Of a DNA stretch of 64,000 nucleotides, positions 1 through 8,446 are shown in pieces. The DNA is from Iodobacter ciconiae (GTDB taxonomy: Bacteria > Pseudomonadota > Gammaproteobacteria > Burkholderiales > Chitinibacteraceae). The notes under the pieces are model-generated. The model did no database searches. It had not been told where the DNA came from and saw only the letters and a program-made list of their open reading frames with translations. A program made the position numbers and the translations under genes. Positions within the stretch are counted from its first letter, which is position 1, and the number at the start of each line of letters is the position of its first letter. Location: assembly GCF_003952345.1 (NCBI RefSeq), contig NZ_CP034433.1, forward strand, positions 806,001 to 870,000, given 5' to 3'.

Positions 1-1
1 G

Positions 2-505
2 GTGCGTGCAAGTAGCTTTGATGCAGCGGCTAATGGCCCCGCCGCAAATATTGTGGATCACGCTGCACTTGCTGCTCTTTCTTCACAGAATCAAGCACGT
101 TTCGTATCTGCAACTCACACCATCAGCGATCGCCCTGAGCTGGCTTCTGCCCGGGTGGTTGTAACAGGGGGGCGTCCGCTGGAAACACGGTTTGATGCTA
201 TCTTAAATCCGCTGGCTGCAAAGCTGGGCGCTGCCATTGGTGCAACGCGCGCTGCAGTGGATGCGGGCTTCGCACCGAATGATTTACAAGTTGGCCAGAC
301 TGGCACCGTTGTGGCACCTGAGCTCTATATCGCCGCAGGTGTGTCGGGTGCAGCCCAGCATTTAGCCGGTATGAAAGACAGTAAAGTGATTGTGGCGATT
401 AACTTAGACCCTGATGCAGCAATTTTCCAAGTGGCTGATTTTGGCTTAGTGGCCGATCTGTTTGAAGCTGTGCCCGAGCTGACTGCAGCGCTGGTTGCTG
501 AGTAA
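2..505 (+). CDS. etfA: Electron transfer flavoprotein alpha subunit, C-terminal part (5' end outside window)
   Basis: C-terminal FAD-binding half of ETF alpha. ETF accepts electrons from acyl-CoA and other flavin dehydrogenases and passes them to ETF-quinone oxidoreductase. The visible 167 residues carry the family signature: a [12 protein letters not shown] stretch, the [10 protein letters not shown] segment that contacts FAD, and a conserved end with N-L-D-P-D-A-A-I-F and D-F-G-L-V-A-D-L-F. The reading frame is open to the left edge, so the gene begins upstream and the GTG near base 2 is not the true start. etfB is expected immediately upstream but cannot be seen. Assignment is certain at family level. 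Confidence 0.95.
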   Translation: MRASSFDAAANGPAANIVDHAALAALSSQNQARFVSATHTISDRPELASARVVVTGGRPLETRFDAILNPLAAKLGAAIGATRAAVDAGFAPNDLQVGQTGTVVAPELYIAAGVSGAAQHLAGMKDSKVIVAINLDPDAAIFQVADFGLVADLFEAVPELTAALVAE

Positions 506-547
506 TTATTAATTGTTAAAACCCAAACCTTGAACCATGGAGCTAAG

Positions 548-625
548 GAGAGCACGGAGAAAAACAATGTATTAATAAGGGTTTCTTCGTAAAACTCCGT
601 GTTCTCTGTGTCCTCTGTGTTTTTA
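548..625. repeat. Imperfect inverted repeat between etfA and fpr
   Basis: GAGAGCACGGAG (548-559) is complementary, with one inserted base, to CTCCGTGTTCTCT (595-607), followed by a CTGTGTCCTCTGTG run. The arms are separated by about 35 bases. There is no T-tract directly after the second arm, so this is not a clear intrinsic terminator. It could be a dispersed palindromic repeat or an mRNA processing stem between the two genes; which one is not decidable here. Confidence 0.45.
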
Positions 626-676
626 GATTGGGGTTTTCAGCTCTTACTGAACTTATTTAAGATTAAAGAGAAAAAT

Positions 677-1453
677 ATGAGCGCTTTTGCTACCGAGCAT
701 GTGTTATCGGTTCGCCACTGGAATGATACGTTGTTCAGCTTTACGACTACCCGTGATGATTCGCTGCGTTTTGAAAATGGCCAGTTTGTGATGATTGGTC
801 TGGAAGTTAACGGTAAGCCGCTGATGCGCGCTTACTCGATTGCCAGCCCGAATTACTCTGAAACTCTGGAGTTTTTTAGTATTAAAGTACAAGACGGCCC
901 GCTGACGTCCCGTCTGCAGCACTTGAAAGAAGGCGATCCATTGTTGGTAAGCCGTAAGCCGACAGGCACTTTGGTATTGAGCGATTTAAAGCCAGCCAAA
1001 AACCTTTATTACCTTTCAACAGGTACCGGTCTTGCGCCATTTATGAGCCTGATTCAGGATCCTGAAGCTTACGAGCAATACGAAAAAATTATTCTGGTGC
1101 ATGGCGTGCGTACTGTGAGCGAGCTGGCTTATACCGACTTTATTCAAAAAGAGCTGCCACACAACGAGTTCTTTGGTGAAGAAGTGCAAAAAAAGCTGAT
1201 TTACTATCCAACAGTCACGCGCGAGCCTTTCCGTAATCAGGGCCGTTTAACGGATTTGTTTGAGTCGGGTAAATTGGAAAGCGATATCGGCTTGCCGCCA
1301 CTGAATCCGGAAACAGACCGTGCCATGCTTTGCGGCAGCCCGGCTATGCTGAAAGACACTTGCGCGATGCTTGATGCGCGTGGTTTTCAGGTGTCAAAAC
1401 GCATTGGCCAGCCTGGCGATTACGTAATCGAGCGCGCTTTCGTAGAAAAGTAA
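677..1453 (+). CDS. fpr: Ferredoxin--NADP(+) reductase
   Basis: FAD-dependent oxidoreductase moving electrons between NADPH and ferredoxin or flavodoxin, typically for Fe-S cluster and oxidative-stress metabolism. The 258-residue product has the N-terminal FAD domain with R-A-Y-S-I-A-S-P (isoalloxazine and phosphate contacts) and the NADP domain with S-T-G-T-G-L-A-P-F and a late L-C-G-S-P-A-M-L motif. It ends in the short aromatic-poor tail E-R-A-F-V-E-K typical of bacterial subclass I Fpr. ATG 677 is chosen over an in-frame upstream codon at 599 because it is preceded by AAAGAG and gives the standard family N-terminus; the extra 26 residues would be translated from repeat sequence. Confidence 0.93.
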   Translation: MSAFATEHVLSVRHWNDTLFSFTTTRDDSLRFENGQFVMIGLEVNGKPLMRAYSIASPNYSETLEFFSIKVQDGPLTSRLQHLKEGDPLLVSRKPTGTLVLSDLKPAKNLYYLSTGTGLAPFMSLIQDPEAYEQYEKIILVHGVRTVSELAYTDFIQKELPHNEFFGEEVQKKLIYYPTVTREPFRNQGRLTDLFESGKLESDIGLPPLNPETDRAMLCGSPAMLKDTCAMLDARGFQVSKRIGQPGDYVIERAFVEK

Positions 1454-1557
1454 GCAAAGCTTCGATTAAATTATTGATCTTTGGATGAGCGGGGTTTGGT
1501 ATAAAGACCGGGTTTATGTCTGCGGGGGTGCACGGGCATCTTGTCGGTTGTCTTTGC

Positions 1558-2451
1558 CTATTGTTTTCCAAATACCGATTGCTTGGCCGCGTTGCTGACT
1601 GCGAGTACCGCCGGATGGGTAAGGCGTCTTTCCACTGAAATGGCGTAGTAGTTTGCCACCACAGATGTGGCGTGGCCGATCAGTTCGGCACCTTGCTGTT
1701 TCTGGATTTCCCGTTCCATGATGGCCGGAGCGGGAAATACACCTGCTCCGGCTTTTCCAAATGCTTTCATCAGTGCGCTGTCATCAAATTGCCCGATAAT
1801 TCGCGGTTGAATATCTTGCTCCTGAAACCAGCGTAGTAGCGCTGTTTGCATGGCCACTTTGTCTCCAAGCAGTAAAAAGGGCGCGCCGTTGAGTGAGCGG
1901 GGAAACCCTTCCCGATAGCGTGCAGCCAGCTCAGGGATTGCATAAAAAGCGATATCGCAATGCCCCAGAGAGTGGTTGTAGCCTTTGACGCCCAGCTCGG
2001 AAGGCAGGGGCTGGTCTGCGATGACCAAATCCAGCTTATGAATTGCCAGCTCGGCAAATAAGCGTTCCAGCTTATTTTCATAGCAAATCAGCTTCACAGG
2101 CTCAGGCAGGCTGATGGCAGGGGCGAGCAGTTGATAGGCGATTGACTTTGGCACGGCATCGGCCACCCCTACCCGAAATGATTGCTCGGTGCTGCCCCTT
2201 TTTAGTATTTGTTCCAGCTCGTTACCAATTTGAAAAATTTCCCGCGCATGCTCATTGGCCATCTTTCCGGCAGAGGTGAGCTCCAGGCGGCGGCCGGTAC
2301 GGCGAAATAAATCGGCCCCCAGGGATCGTTCCAGTTCTGCAAGCTGTCCGCTGATGGTTTGCGGTGTGAGATGCAATTGTTCGGCTGCACGGGTAATGCT
2401 GCCTGCTTTGGCGACATTCCAGAAATAATAGAGCTGTTTGTAGTTGAGCAC
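1558..2451 (-). CDS. nhaR: NhaR-type LysR family transcriptional activator
   Basis: Predicted LysR regulator (297 aa) with an N-terminal winged helix-turn-helix (residues about 1-60, L-N-Y-K-Q-L-Y-Y-F-W and the recognition segment T-P-Q-T-I-S-G-Q-L) and a periplasmic-binding-protein-like effector domain. The start closely resembles NhaR, which in enterobacteria activates the Na+/H+ antiporter gene nhaA in response to sodium. It is transcribed divergently from the terC-sbtA-sbtB-perM operon, so control of that membrane-transport operon is a plausible inference; no nhaA lies nearby. Family assignment is strong, the exact regulon is not known. Confidence 0.88.
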   Translation of the reverse strand: MLNYKQLYYFWNVAKAGSITRAAEQLHLTPQTISGQLAELERSLGADLFRRTGRRLELTSAGKMANEHAREIFQIGNELEQILKRGSTEQSFRVGVADAVPKSIAYQLLAPAISLPEPVKLICYENKLERLFAELAIHKLDLVIADQPLPSELGVKGYNHSLGHCDIAFYAIPELAARYREGFPRSLNGAPFLLLGDKVAMQTALLRWFQEQDIQPRIIGQFDDSALMKAFGKAGAGVFPAPAIMEREIQKQQGAELIGHATSVVANYYAISVERRLTHPAVLAVSNAAKQSVFGKQ

Positions 2452-2801
2452 GGTGGGTTTTCCATCAAGTTTTAACGATCAATTCATCAAGAATAATCTG
2501 TTTTTCTTTGTGTAAAAGCAAGGATAAAATGGCTGTGCTATTTTTTTGAATATTGTCTGCTGGCCGCAACTTGCCCTGCAAGGCCCAGGTCAAAGCACAC
2601 CGGCGGGGAAAATGATCAGCAAGCTTACCGATAGCCGGTGCTTTATCGGGGGCGGAGGCCGTGTGTATTGAATATGTTTTTTTAGCTGGGCAGGTGAGCG
2701 GATAGGTCTGGCTAAACGCATGAATTAGGTTAGCCAGTTGCTTTTGTTGTTTTAAGGGCCTGTTCAGGGTTTTTTATGTTTTTTTAATCAGGAGTTACAC
2801 T
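2452..2801. promoter_or_regulatory. Divergent nhaR / terC intergenic region with a stem-loop
   Basis: This 350-base spacer must hold both divergent promoters. AAAGCACACCGG (2593-2604) can pair with CCGGTGCTTT (2636-2645), leaving a two-base bulge and enclosing about 31 bases, so a structured leader upstream of terC is possible. terC/alx genes elsewhere are often controlled by the yybP-ykoY manganese riboswitch, but its GGGGAGUAG hallmark is not visible here. No open reading frame of note. Confidence 0.35.
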
Positions 2802-3761
2802 GTGGAAGCAGCCATTTCAATTGGTGAACCATGGATGTGGGGCGTGTTTATTGTTTTCGTCCTCGCCATGCTGGCCCTCGATTTATTCGTCTTTGGCGGC
2901 AGCAAGGTGCATAAAGTCAGTGTTAAAGAAGCTGCAAGCTGGTCTTTGGTCTGGATTAGCCTGGCCATGCTTTTTAATGCAGGTTTATGGTGGTATCTGA
3001 ATGGCACGGTAGGTGCGGAAGTTGCTGACCGTAAGGCTCTGGAATTTCTGACCGGTTATCTGATCGAAAAATCCTTGTCGGTCGATAACGTCTTTGTCTT
3101 TCTGCTGATTTTTACTGCATTCAATGTGCCTGCAGAGTATCAGCGCCGGGTATTGGTCTACGGCGTATTAGGTGCGCTGGTGATGCGCGCGGTGATGATT
3201 CTGGCTGGTGCGTGGGTTGTGCAGGAGTTTAGCTGGGTGCTATATCTGTTTGGCGCGTTCTTAGTGATAACGGGTGTTCGTATGCTGTTTGTGGCAGAAG
3301 AAGAACCGGATATGACCCAGAACCCGGTGCTTAGAATCGCCCGTAAATACCTTCGTGTGACAGATGATCATCATGGTGAAAAGTTTGTCGTGAAGAAAGA
3401 CGGTATCCGTTACTTTACCCCACTGTTTTTAGTGCTGGTCTTGGTGGAAATTTCAGATGTGGTGTTTGCGGTTGACTCTATTCCGGCTATTTTTGCCATT
3501 ACAACCGATCCGTTTATTGTCTTTACCTCTAATATTTTTGCCATTTTGGGCCTGCGTGCTTTGTATTTCCTGCTGGCGGATATGGCAGATCGCTTTCACT
3601 TGTTACAGTATGGCCTGGCGCTGGTGCTGACCTTTATCGGTACCAAAATGCTGATCATGCCTTGGTTTCATATGCCGATCGCGATCTCTTTAACTGTGGT
3701 GACGGTGCTGATTGCAGGTAGTGTGGTGGCGAGTCTTTATGTGTCGCGCAAGCCTGATTGA
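2802..3761 (+). CDS. terC: TerC/Alx-family integral membrane protein
   Basis: Multi-spanning membrane protein (319 aa) of the TerC/Alx family, linked in other bacteria to manganese export, tellurite resistance and metalation of exported enzymes. About nine hydrophobic segments are visible. The family's acidic membrane motifs are present: L-A-L-D-L-F-V-F-G-G near residue 25, the segment S-V-D-N-V-F-V-F-L (about residue 93), and E-I-S-D-V-V-F-A-V-D-S-I-P (about residue 222). The start is GTG 2802 with AGGAG at 2790-2794. It is the first gene of an operon; sbtA begins nine bases after its stop. The transported ion cannot be read from sequence alone. Confidence 0.92.
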   Translation: MEAAISIGEPWMWGVFIVFVLAMLALDLFVFGGSKVHKVSVKEAASWSLVWISLAMLFNAGLWWYLNGTVGAEVADRKALEFLTGYLIEKSLSVDNVFVFLLIFTAFNVPAEYQRRVLVYGVLGALVMRAVMILAGAWVVQEFSWVLYLFGAFLVITGVRMLFVAEEEPDMTQNPVLRIARKYLRVTDDHHGEKFVVKKDGIRYFTPLFLVLVLVEISDVVFAVDSIPAIFAITTDPFIVFTSNIFAILGLRALYFLLADMADRFHLLQYGLALVLTFIGTKMLIMPWFHMPIAISLTVVTVLIAGSVVASLYVSRKPD

Positions 3762-3770
3762 GGCAGCTAG

Positions 3771-4712
3771 ATGATTGATGTCGTTGTCCTGTTTTTTCTG
3801 TTTGGCCTGGCGGCGGGCTTGTTGCGTTCAGAGTTAAAACTGCCCGTCGCCTTGTACGAATCCCTTTCTGTTTTTCTGCTTGTTGCCATCGGTTTGAAAG
3901 GGGGGCAAGGTCTTGCATCCCAAGCCCTTGTACCCTTATTGCCACAGCTTTTGGCTGTGGTGGTGCTGGGGCTTGTACTCACCTTAATTGCATTTCTCAT
4001 CTTGCAGTATATCGGGCGTTTTTCACGTGCTGATGCCTCATCAATGGCGGCTCATTACGGCTCGGTCAGCGTGGCGACTTTTGCCGTCGGGGTGAACTGG
4101 CTGATGACGCGGGATATCCCCTTTGAATCGCAAATGACCATCTTTTTGGCGGTGATGGAAGTCCCTGCCATCTTGGTGGGCATCGTGCTGATGCGTGGCG
4201 TAAGTAGGCAAACACGCTGGGGCGCGCTGGCGCATGAAGCTTTGCTGGGTAAAGGCGTGACTTTATTGCTGGGCGGCATGTTTATTGGCTGGGCCGCAGG
4301 CCCTGATGGCTTGGCTCCGATTAAACCTTTGTTTTTTGATTTATTTAAAGGGGTACTGGCGCTGTTTTTGTTGGAAATGGGGTTGATTGTGAGCCATCAG
4401 ATGGATGAGCTCAAAAAACGCGGCCTGTTTATTTTGTCCTTTGCCATATTGATGCCGCTTTTGGGCGCTGTGCTGGGAATTGGATGCGGCATCTTGCTTG
4501 GCTTATCGCTGGGTGGTGTTACCTTGCTGGCTACGCTGGCTGCAAGTGCCTCATATATTGCTGTGCCTGCCACGATGCGGCTGGCCATTCCTGAGGCGAA
4601 TCCGGTGATTTCTCTGGCGGCCGTACTGGGCGTTACTTTTCCTTTCAATATCCTGATCGGTATTCCCCTCTATCACCGATGGGCCAGTTATTTTATCGGA
4701 GTTGCCGGATGA
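3771..4712 (+). CDS. sbtA: SbtA-like sodium-dependent bicarbonate transporter
   Basis: Predicted inner-membrane permease (313 aa, about ten hydrophobic helices) of the SbtA family, whose cyanobacterial member takes up bicarbonate with Na+. Visible family features are the N-terminal L-K-L-P-V-A-L-Y-E-S, the G-L-K-G-G segment, the M-A-A-H-Y-G-S-V-S-V-A-T-F loop that forms part of the substrate site, and the second repeat A-S-A-S-Y-I-A-V-P-A-T-M-R. The stop overlaps the sbtB start (ATGA), a strong sign that the two act together. In a heterotroph the role would be supply of bicarbonate for carboxylases or pH control; this is inference. Confidence 0.9.
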   Translation: MIDVVVLFFLFGLAAGLLRSELKLPVALYESLSVFLLVAIGLKGGQGLASQALVPLLPQLLAVVVLGLVLTLIAFLILQYIGRFSRADASSMAAHYGSVSVATFAVGVNWLMTRDIPFESQMTIFLAVMEVPAILVGIVLMRGVSRQTRWGALAHEALLGKGVTLLLGGMFIGWAAGPDGLAPIKPLFFDLFKGVLALFLLEMGLIVSHQMDELKKRGLFILSFAILMPLLGAVLGIGCGILLGLSLGGVTLLATLAASASYIAVPATMRLAIPEANPVISLAAVLGVTFPFNILIGIPLYHRWASYFIGVAG

Positions 4713-5020
4713 GTTTGAATACCCAGATACGCACGCTGCTGACGGTAATTACAGAGGCCGCCATAGAGCAGGTGTTAGTGCGCGATTTAGACCGGCTAGG
4801 TGTGCGTGGCTATACCATTTCGGATGCGCGTGGCCGGGGCAGCCATGGTGTGCGTGAGGGCGCATGGACCAAATCTGCCAATATTCGCATTGAAATAGTT
4901 TTTCCGCGGGCCATGGCCGAATCGACGCTGCTGCACCTGCAGGCCACCTATTTTGCTAATTACGCCATGGTGGCGTTTTTGCAGGATGTTGAAGTCTTAC
5001 GTTCGGACAAGTTTGAATGA
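4709..5020 (+). CDS. sbtB: SbtB-like PII-family regulator
   Basis: Small PII-like protein (103 aa) that in cyanobacteria binds SbtA and adenine nucleotides (cAMP, ATP/ADP, AMP) to gate bicarbonate uptake. Recognisable parts are the V-R-G-Y-T-I-S-D-A strand, a G-R-G-S-H-G-V-R loop in T-loop position, and the terminal A-T-Y-F-A-N-Y and E-V-L-R-S-D-K-F segment that matches the SbtB C-terminus. It ends there, without the C-terminal Cys-containing R-loop extension of some cyanobacterial SbtBs. ATG 4709 overlaps the sbtA stop; an upstream in-frame start would lie inside sbtA and gives an atypical N-terminus. The stop overlaps the perM start. Confidence 0.87.
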   Translation: MSLNTQIRTLLTVITEAAIEQVLVRDLDRLGVRGYTISDARGRGSHGVREGAWTKSANIRIEIVFPRAMAESTLLHLQATYFANYAMVAFLQDVEVLRSDKFE

Positions 5021-6093
5021 TGCGTGAACTTACCGCCAACCCTTTGGCAAAGAGGCTGCTGCTGGGGATGTTTCTGGGATTATTGGGCCTGGCGGTGTCT
5101 GTGGTGCTCACTCCCTTTGTTATTCCCATGTTGTGGGCCGGGATTCTTGCTTTTTCAACCTGGCCTTTGTACCTGTTTTTATTAAAGAAAACAGGTGAAA
5201 GAGCAACCGCTTCCGCATTAATGCTGACTTTGCTGATGTCGGCGCTGGTGGTGTTCCCGGTGATCTGGTTGTTGCTTTTGCTAAGGGCTGAAAGCAGCCC
5301 GCTGATTGATTTGCTGACTGCAGAGCTCGGTTCCGGACGCGTCAGGCCACCCGCTTTCATTGCTAATTTGCCGATAGTAGGTGCAGAGCTAAGTGCCTCC
5401 CTTGGTGCGCTGCTGGCAGAGCCCGCCAGAATCGGCATTGAGCTTAAAACCCAGTTACGCCAGCTGGATGCCTACGCCTTTGCCGCTTTGGGCGGGATTG
5501 GTAAAAACATGATTAAGCTAGTTTTTGCGCTATTTACTTTGTTTTTTGTGTATTTACATGGTGCCAGCGTGGCCAGACAGGTTCGCACCATTTGTATTTC
5601 CTTGCTGGGTGAGCGTGCAGAGGGTTACCTGCAGACGGTGGCTTTAACCACGCGGGCCGTGGTTTACGGCATTGTACTGACCGCTCTGATTCAGGGGGCT
5701 GTGGCGGGTTTGGGGTACTGGGCGGTAGGCTTGTCCGCACCGATTACCCTGGCTGCGGTGACGGTATTGCTGGCCATGGTGCCCTTTGGTACGCCCTTGG
5801 TTTGGGGGGCTGCGGGCTTGTGGTTGCTTTTTACCGGGCAAACTGCGGCAGGTATTGGCCTGCTGCTCTGGGGCGTTTTGGTTGTTTCCTGGGTTGATAA
5901 TATTGTGCGGCCTTTAGTTTTGTCCGAGGTCGTGGATATTCCGTTTATTCTGGCGCTGTTCGGGGTATTGGGAGGTTTGGCCGCATTTGGCCTGGTGGGC
6001 TTATTTTTAGGGCCGGTGATTTTAGCTGTGGCGCTCGCTGTGTGGCGGGAATGGGTGGATGACGAAGACTCGACGACGGCCTCGCCACAATAA
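5017..6093 (+). CDS. perM: AI-2E family (PerM-type) permease
   Basis: Polytopic membrane protein (358 aa) of the AI-2E/UPF0118 family, with eight predicted helices, two at the N-terminus (residues about 15-55 and 65-90), a large central loop, then a cluster of six. The conserved C-terminal pattern V-D-N-I-V-R-P, F-G-V-L-G-G-L and G-L-F-L-G-P is present. Members have been linked to autoinducer-2 export or Na+(Li+)/H+ exchange; the substrate here is unknown. The start overlaps the sbtB stop (ATGATG/TGA), making it the last gene of the terC-sbtA-sbtB operon. An ion-antiport role would fit the divergent NhaR gene. Confidence 0.88.
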   Translation: MMRELTANPLAKRLLLGMFLGLLGLAVSVVLTPFVIPMLWAGILAFSTWPLYLFLLKKTGERATASALMLTLLMSALVVFPVIWLLLLLRAESSPLIDLLTAELGSGRVRPPAFIANLPIVGAELSASLGALLAEPARIGIELKTQLRQLDAYAFAALGGIGKNMIKLVFALFTLFFVYLHGASVARQVRTICISLLGERAEGYLQTVALTTRAVVYGIVLTALIQGAVAGLGYWAVGLSAPITLAAVTVLLAMVPFGTPLVWGAAGLWLLFTGQTAAGIGLLLWGVLVVSWVDNIVRPLVLSEVVDIPFILALFGVLGGLAAFGLVGLFLGPVILAVALAVWREWVDDEDSTTASPQ

Positions 6094-6178
6094 TCTGACT
6101 GCCTCGGGCCTGAAGGGCCTGCTGTATACTGCTTCTTAAGGCGTTTAGCCATTTTTGATCTTGAATACAGTAGACCTT

Positions 6179-8122
6179 ATGACCGACTCTCTCAGTGATG
6201 CTCCAGAAATTTCCTTAATCCACGATTACTTGCACACCTATCACGCCACGCTGGTAACGACCGATGGTTGCTATGCGGTGTCTGTGCAGGGTGAAATTGT
6301 TGTTAATGATTTGCGTATTCCCTATCACTTGGTGCCGGATGAAGGCTTTTTAGGTAAAAGCGGCAAGTGGCGCAAGCTTGATAGTGCTGCGCGTTTTGCC
6401 ATGCTTAAAGCGCGCTGGAACGACGAAGCACGTGCCAAATTAGAAGCGCAGCTTGTGCAATGCGCCGGGCAAGTGCTGACGATAGCCCGTGATTTTGATC
6501 TGGATCCCACCGCCACACTTGCGGCGTTTCAGGCTAAATACGAGCTGGCGCGGTTTCGCTGCCAATTAGCGCTGGATAGGATAGCCGCGCTTAAAGGCGG
6601 CAAGGCCGCTACGCGTCAGGCAGATAAAACCCATAACGCCGTGAATTTATCGCTGTATCCTGAATCTTTCACCGTGGCGCAAGCTATGCCACGGCACTTT
6701 ATTGCCATTCTTGGCCCGACTAATTCGGGTAAAACCCACGCGGCCATGCAGCATTTGATGAAGGCCCAATCGGGTGTGTACCTGGCCCCGCTGCGTTTAC
6801 TGGCTTTAGAAAATTATCGCCGCTTAACGGATGCGGGTGTGGCGGTGAGCCTGATTACCGGCGAGCAAAGAAAGCTACACCCAGAGGCCACCCATGTGGC
6901 CAGCACGGTCGAAATGCTCAACCCCAATCGGGTGGTTGAAGTGGCGGTGATTGATGAAATTCAACTTTTAGAAGACCAGGATCGTGGTGCTGCCTGGACG
7001 GCTGCAGTGTGTGGCGTGCCCGCCAGCACCGTGTATTTGCTTGGCGCGCTGGAAGCACAGCCTGCGATTGAATCTTTGGTGAAACGGGTTGGTGGCACAT
7101 TAGAAGTACGAAAACTACAGCGTATGTCGCCGCTGGAAATGGAAAAAAAACCACTCGGCTCCTTGTCTAATTTGCAGGCAGGCGATGTGCTGATTGCGTT
7201 CTCCCGCCGTGAAGTGCTGAACTGGCGTGATCAGGCGGTTGAGCAGGGCTTTAAAGTTTCAGCGATTTACGGCAATTTATCTCCTGAAGTGCGTCAGGCG
7301 CAGGCCGAGCGATTTATTGATGGGGAAACTAAAATTGTGGTTGGCACGGATGCCATTGGCATGGGTCTTAATACGCCCGCCAGACGGATTATTTTTACCA
7401 CCGCCAATAAATGGGATGGCTACGCCGAAGGCACGATTGCCGCCTCGCTGGCTAAGCAGATTGCCGGGCGGGCCGGGCGTTTTGGCGAGCACGAAGCAGG
7501 CTTTGTGGCGGGGCTGGATGCTAAAACCCATCAGATAATTGCCGCATTATTAAAGCAAACCTCAGAGCCTTTACCGAGCACCGGCTTTTTTGTGTCGCCC
7601 AATCTGGATTATTTGCAGCAGATTTCCGGTGCGACCGGCGAGACTAAATTGCAGCCTTTGCTGGAGCTGTTTGCCAAACATATTAATGTGCATGATGAGT
7701 TTTTCTTGCCTGCCAATTTAAGCGAGCAAATTGAAAAAGCCCGCTGGCTGGATACGCTGAATCTGCCGCTGACCGATCGCTTTGTCTTCAGCCTTTGCCC
7801 GATCTCTACCAAGTTTGCGATGCTGGAATCCGCCTTTAAAGACTGGACACAGGCCCGTGCCAAACGCCGTGCCGCACCGTTATTGCGCATGGATGGCATG
7901 GGTGGGCGCAATGAATTGCAATACTTGGAAGACACTTGCAAGCTGTATTCTGCTTACGCATGGCTGGGGTTCAGAATGCCGGATACCTTCCCGAGTGGTG
8001 AAATGGCCGAGTCTTTAATGCAATCCACATCCGAGCAAATTGATAAGCTGTTACAGAAACAAAACACCAGCCGTAAACCTGCCAAAGTAAGTAAGGTGCG
8101 GCGTGGTGCCTGGGGTAAGTGA
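6179..8122 (+). CDS. Suv3-like superfamily 2 RNA helicase
   Basis: A 647-residue helicase closest in layout to mitochondrial SUV3, the RNA-unwinding partner of 3'-5' exoribonucleases. Motif I G-P-T-N-S-G-K-T lies near residue 179, motif II D-E-I-Q (not DEAD/DEAH) near 259, G-T-D-A-I-G-M-G-L-N (motif V region) near 391, and motif VI Q-I-A-G-R-A-G-R-F-G near 426. A C-terminal Suv3-type extension follows. The N-terminal 170 residues are unassigned. ATG 6179 is preferred to the TTG 24 bases upstream. It is a single gene with no RNase beside it. By homology it would act in RNA turnover; the family is uncommon in bacteria compared with DEAD-box helicases. Confidence 0.9.
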   Translation: MTDSLSDAPEISLIHDYLHTYHATLVTTDGCYAVSVQGEIVVNDLRIPYHLVPDEGFLGKSGKWRKLDSAARFAMLKARWNDEARAKLEAQLVQCAGQVLTIARDFDLDPTATLAAFQAKYELARFRCQLALDRIAALKGGKAATRQADKTHNAVNLSLYPESFTVAQAMPRHFIAILGPTNSGKTHAAMQHLMKAQSGVYLAPLRLLALENYRRLTDAGVAVSLITGEQRKLHPEATHVASTVEMLNPNRVVEVAVIDEIQLLEDQDRGAAWTAAVCGVPASTVYLLGALEAQPAIESLVKRVGGTLEVRKLQRMSPLEMEKKPLGSLSNLQAGDVLIAFSRREVLNWRDQAVEQGFKVSAIYGNLSPEVRQAQAERFIDGETKIVVGTDAIGMGLNTPARRIIFTTANKWDGYAEGTIAASLAKQIAGRAGRFGEHEAGFVAGLDAKTHQIIAALLKQTSEPLPSTGFFVSPNLDYLQQISGATGETKLQPLLELFAKHINVHDEFFLPANLSEQIEKARWLDTLNLPLTDRFVFSLCPISTKFAMLESAFKDWTQARAKRRAAPLLRMDGMGGRNELQYLEDTCKLYSAYAWLGFRMPDTFPSGEMAESLMQSTSEQIDKLLQKQNTSRKPAKVSKVRRGAWGK

Positions 8123-8446
8123 TTGGCGTAGTGCACTCATTCCTTTTTTAAGGGGGGAGCGTTGAGCTGCGCTCTCTTTTGATCTTACTTTTTGCTGTGA
8201 CGTACCCTAAATTAATCACCTGTTTTTTAAATCTCTTGCTGCTGATTTATTGAAAGCTCTTTCGGTAATAAATCGTGATCTGAGCTGGGTTTTAGATGAT
8301 GGTCTTGATATGGATGAGCTGATCGGGCTGCCAGCTTACATTTGATCAGGCTAAAGCGGCAGGGTGGCTTTAGCCGGGTTTTAGCGCTCATGCTGGTGGA
8401 TTGTATTGATAAACTTGGGTGTACTATGGCCTTTTGCATCCTGGGT
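8123..8446. other. Intergenic region with weak hairpin and a coding-like remnant
   Basis: GAGCG (8157-8161) pairs with CGCTC (8170-8174) ahead of TCTTTT, a weak candidate terminator for the helicase gene. Bases about 8220-8345 read as an open, protein-like stretch ending in TGA but have no start codon and an upstream in-frame stop. This could be a fragment of a lost gene; I could not identify it. Confidence 0.35.

Noticed and set aside
2580..2680. yybP-ykoY manganese riboswitch before terC
   Set aside because: terC/alx genes often have it, and a stem is present, but the GGGGAGUAG hallmark and the second conserved loop are not visible. Only a generic structured leader is claimed.
8220..8345. 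Short coding-like stretch before the protease gene
   Set aside because: It is open for about 40 codons but has no start codon and an upstream stop; no family recognised. Mentioned only as possible remnant.
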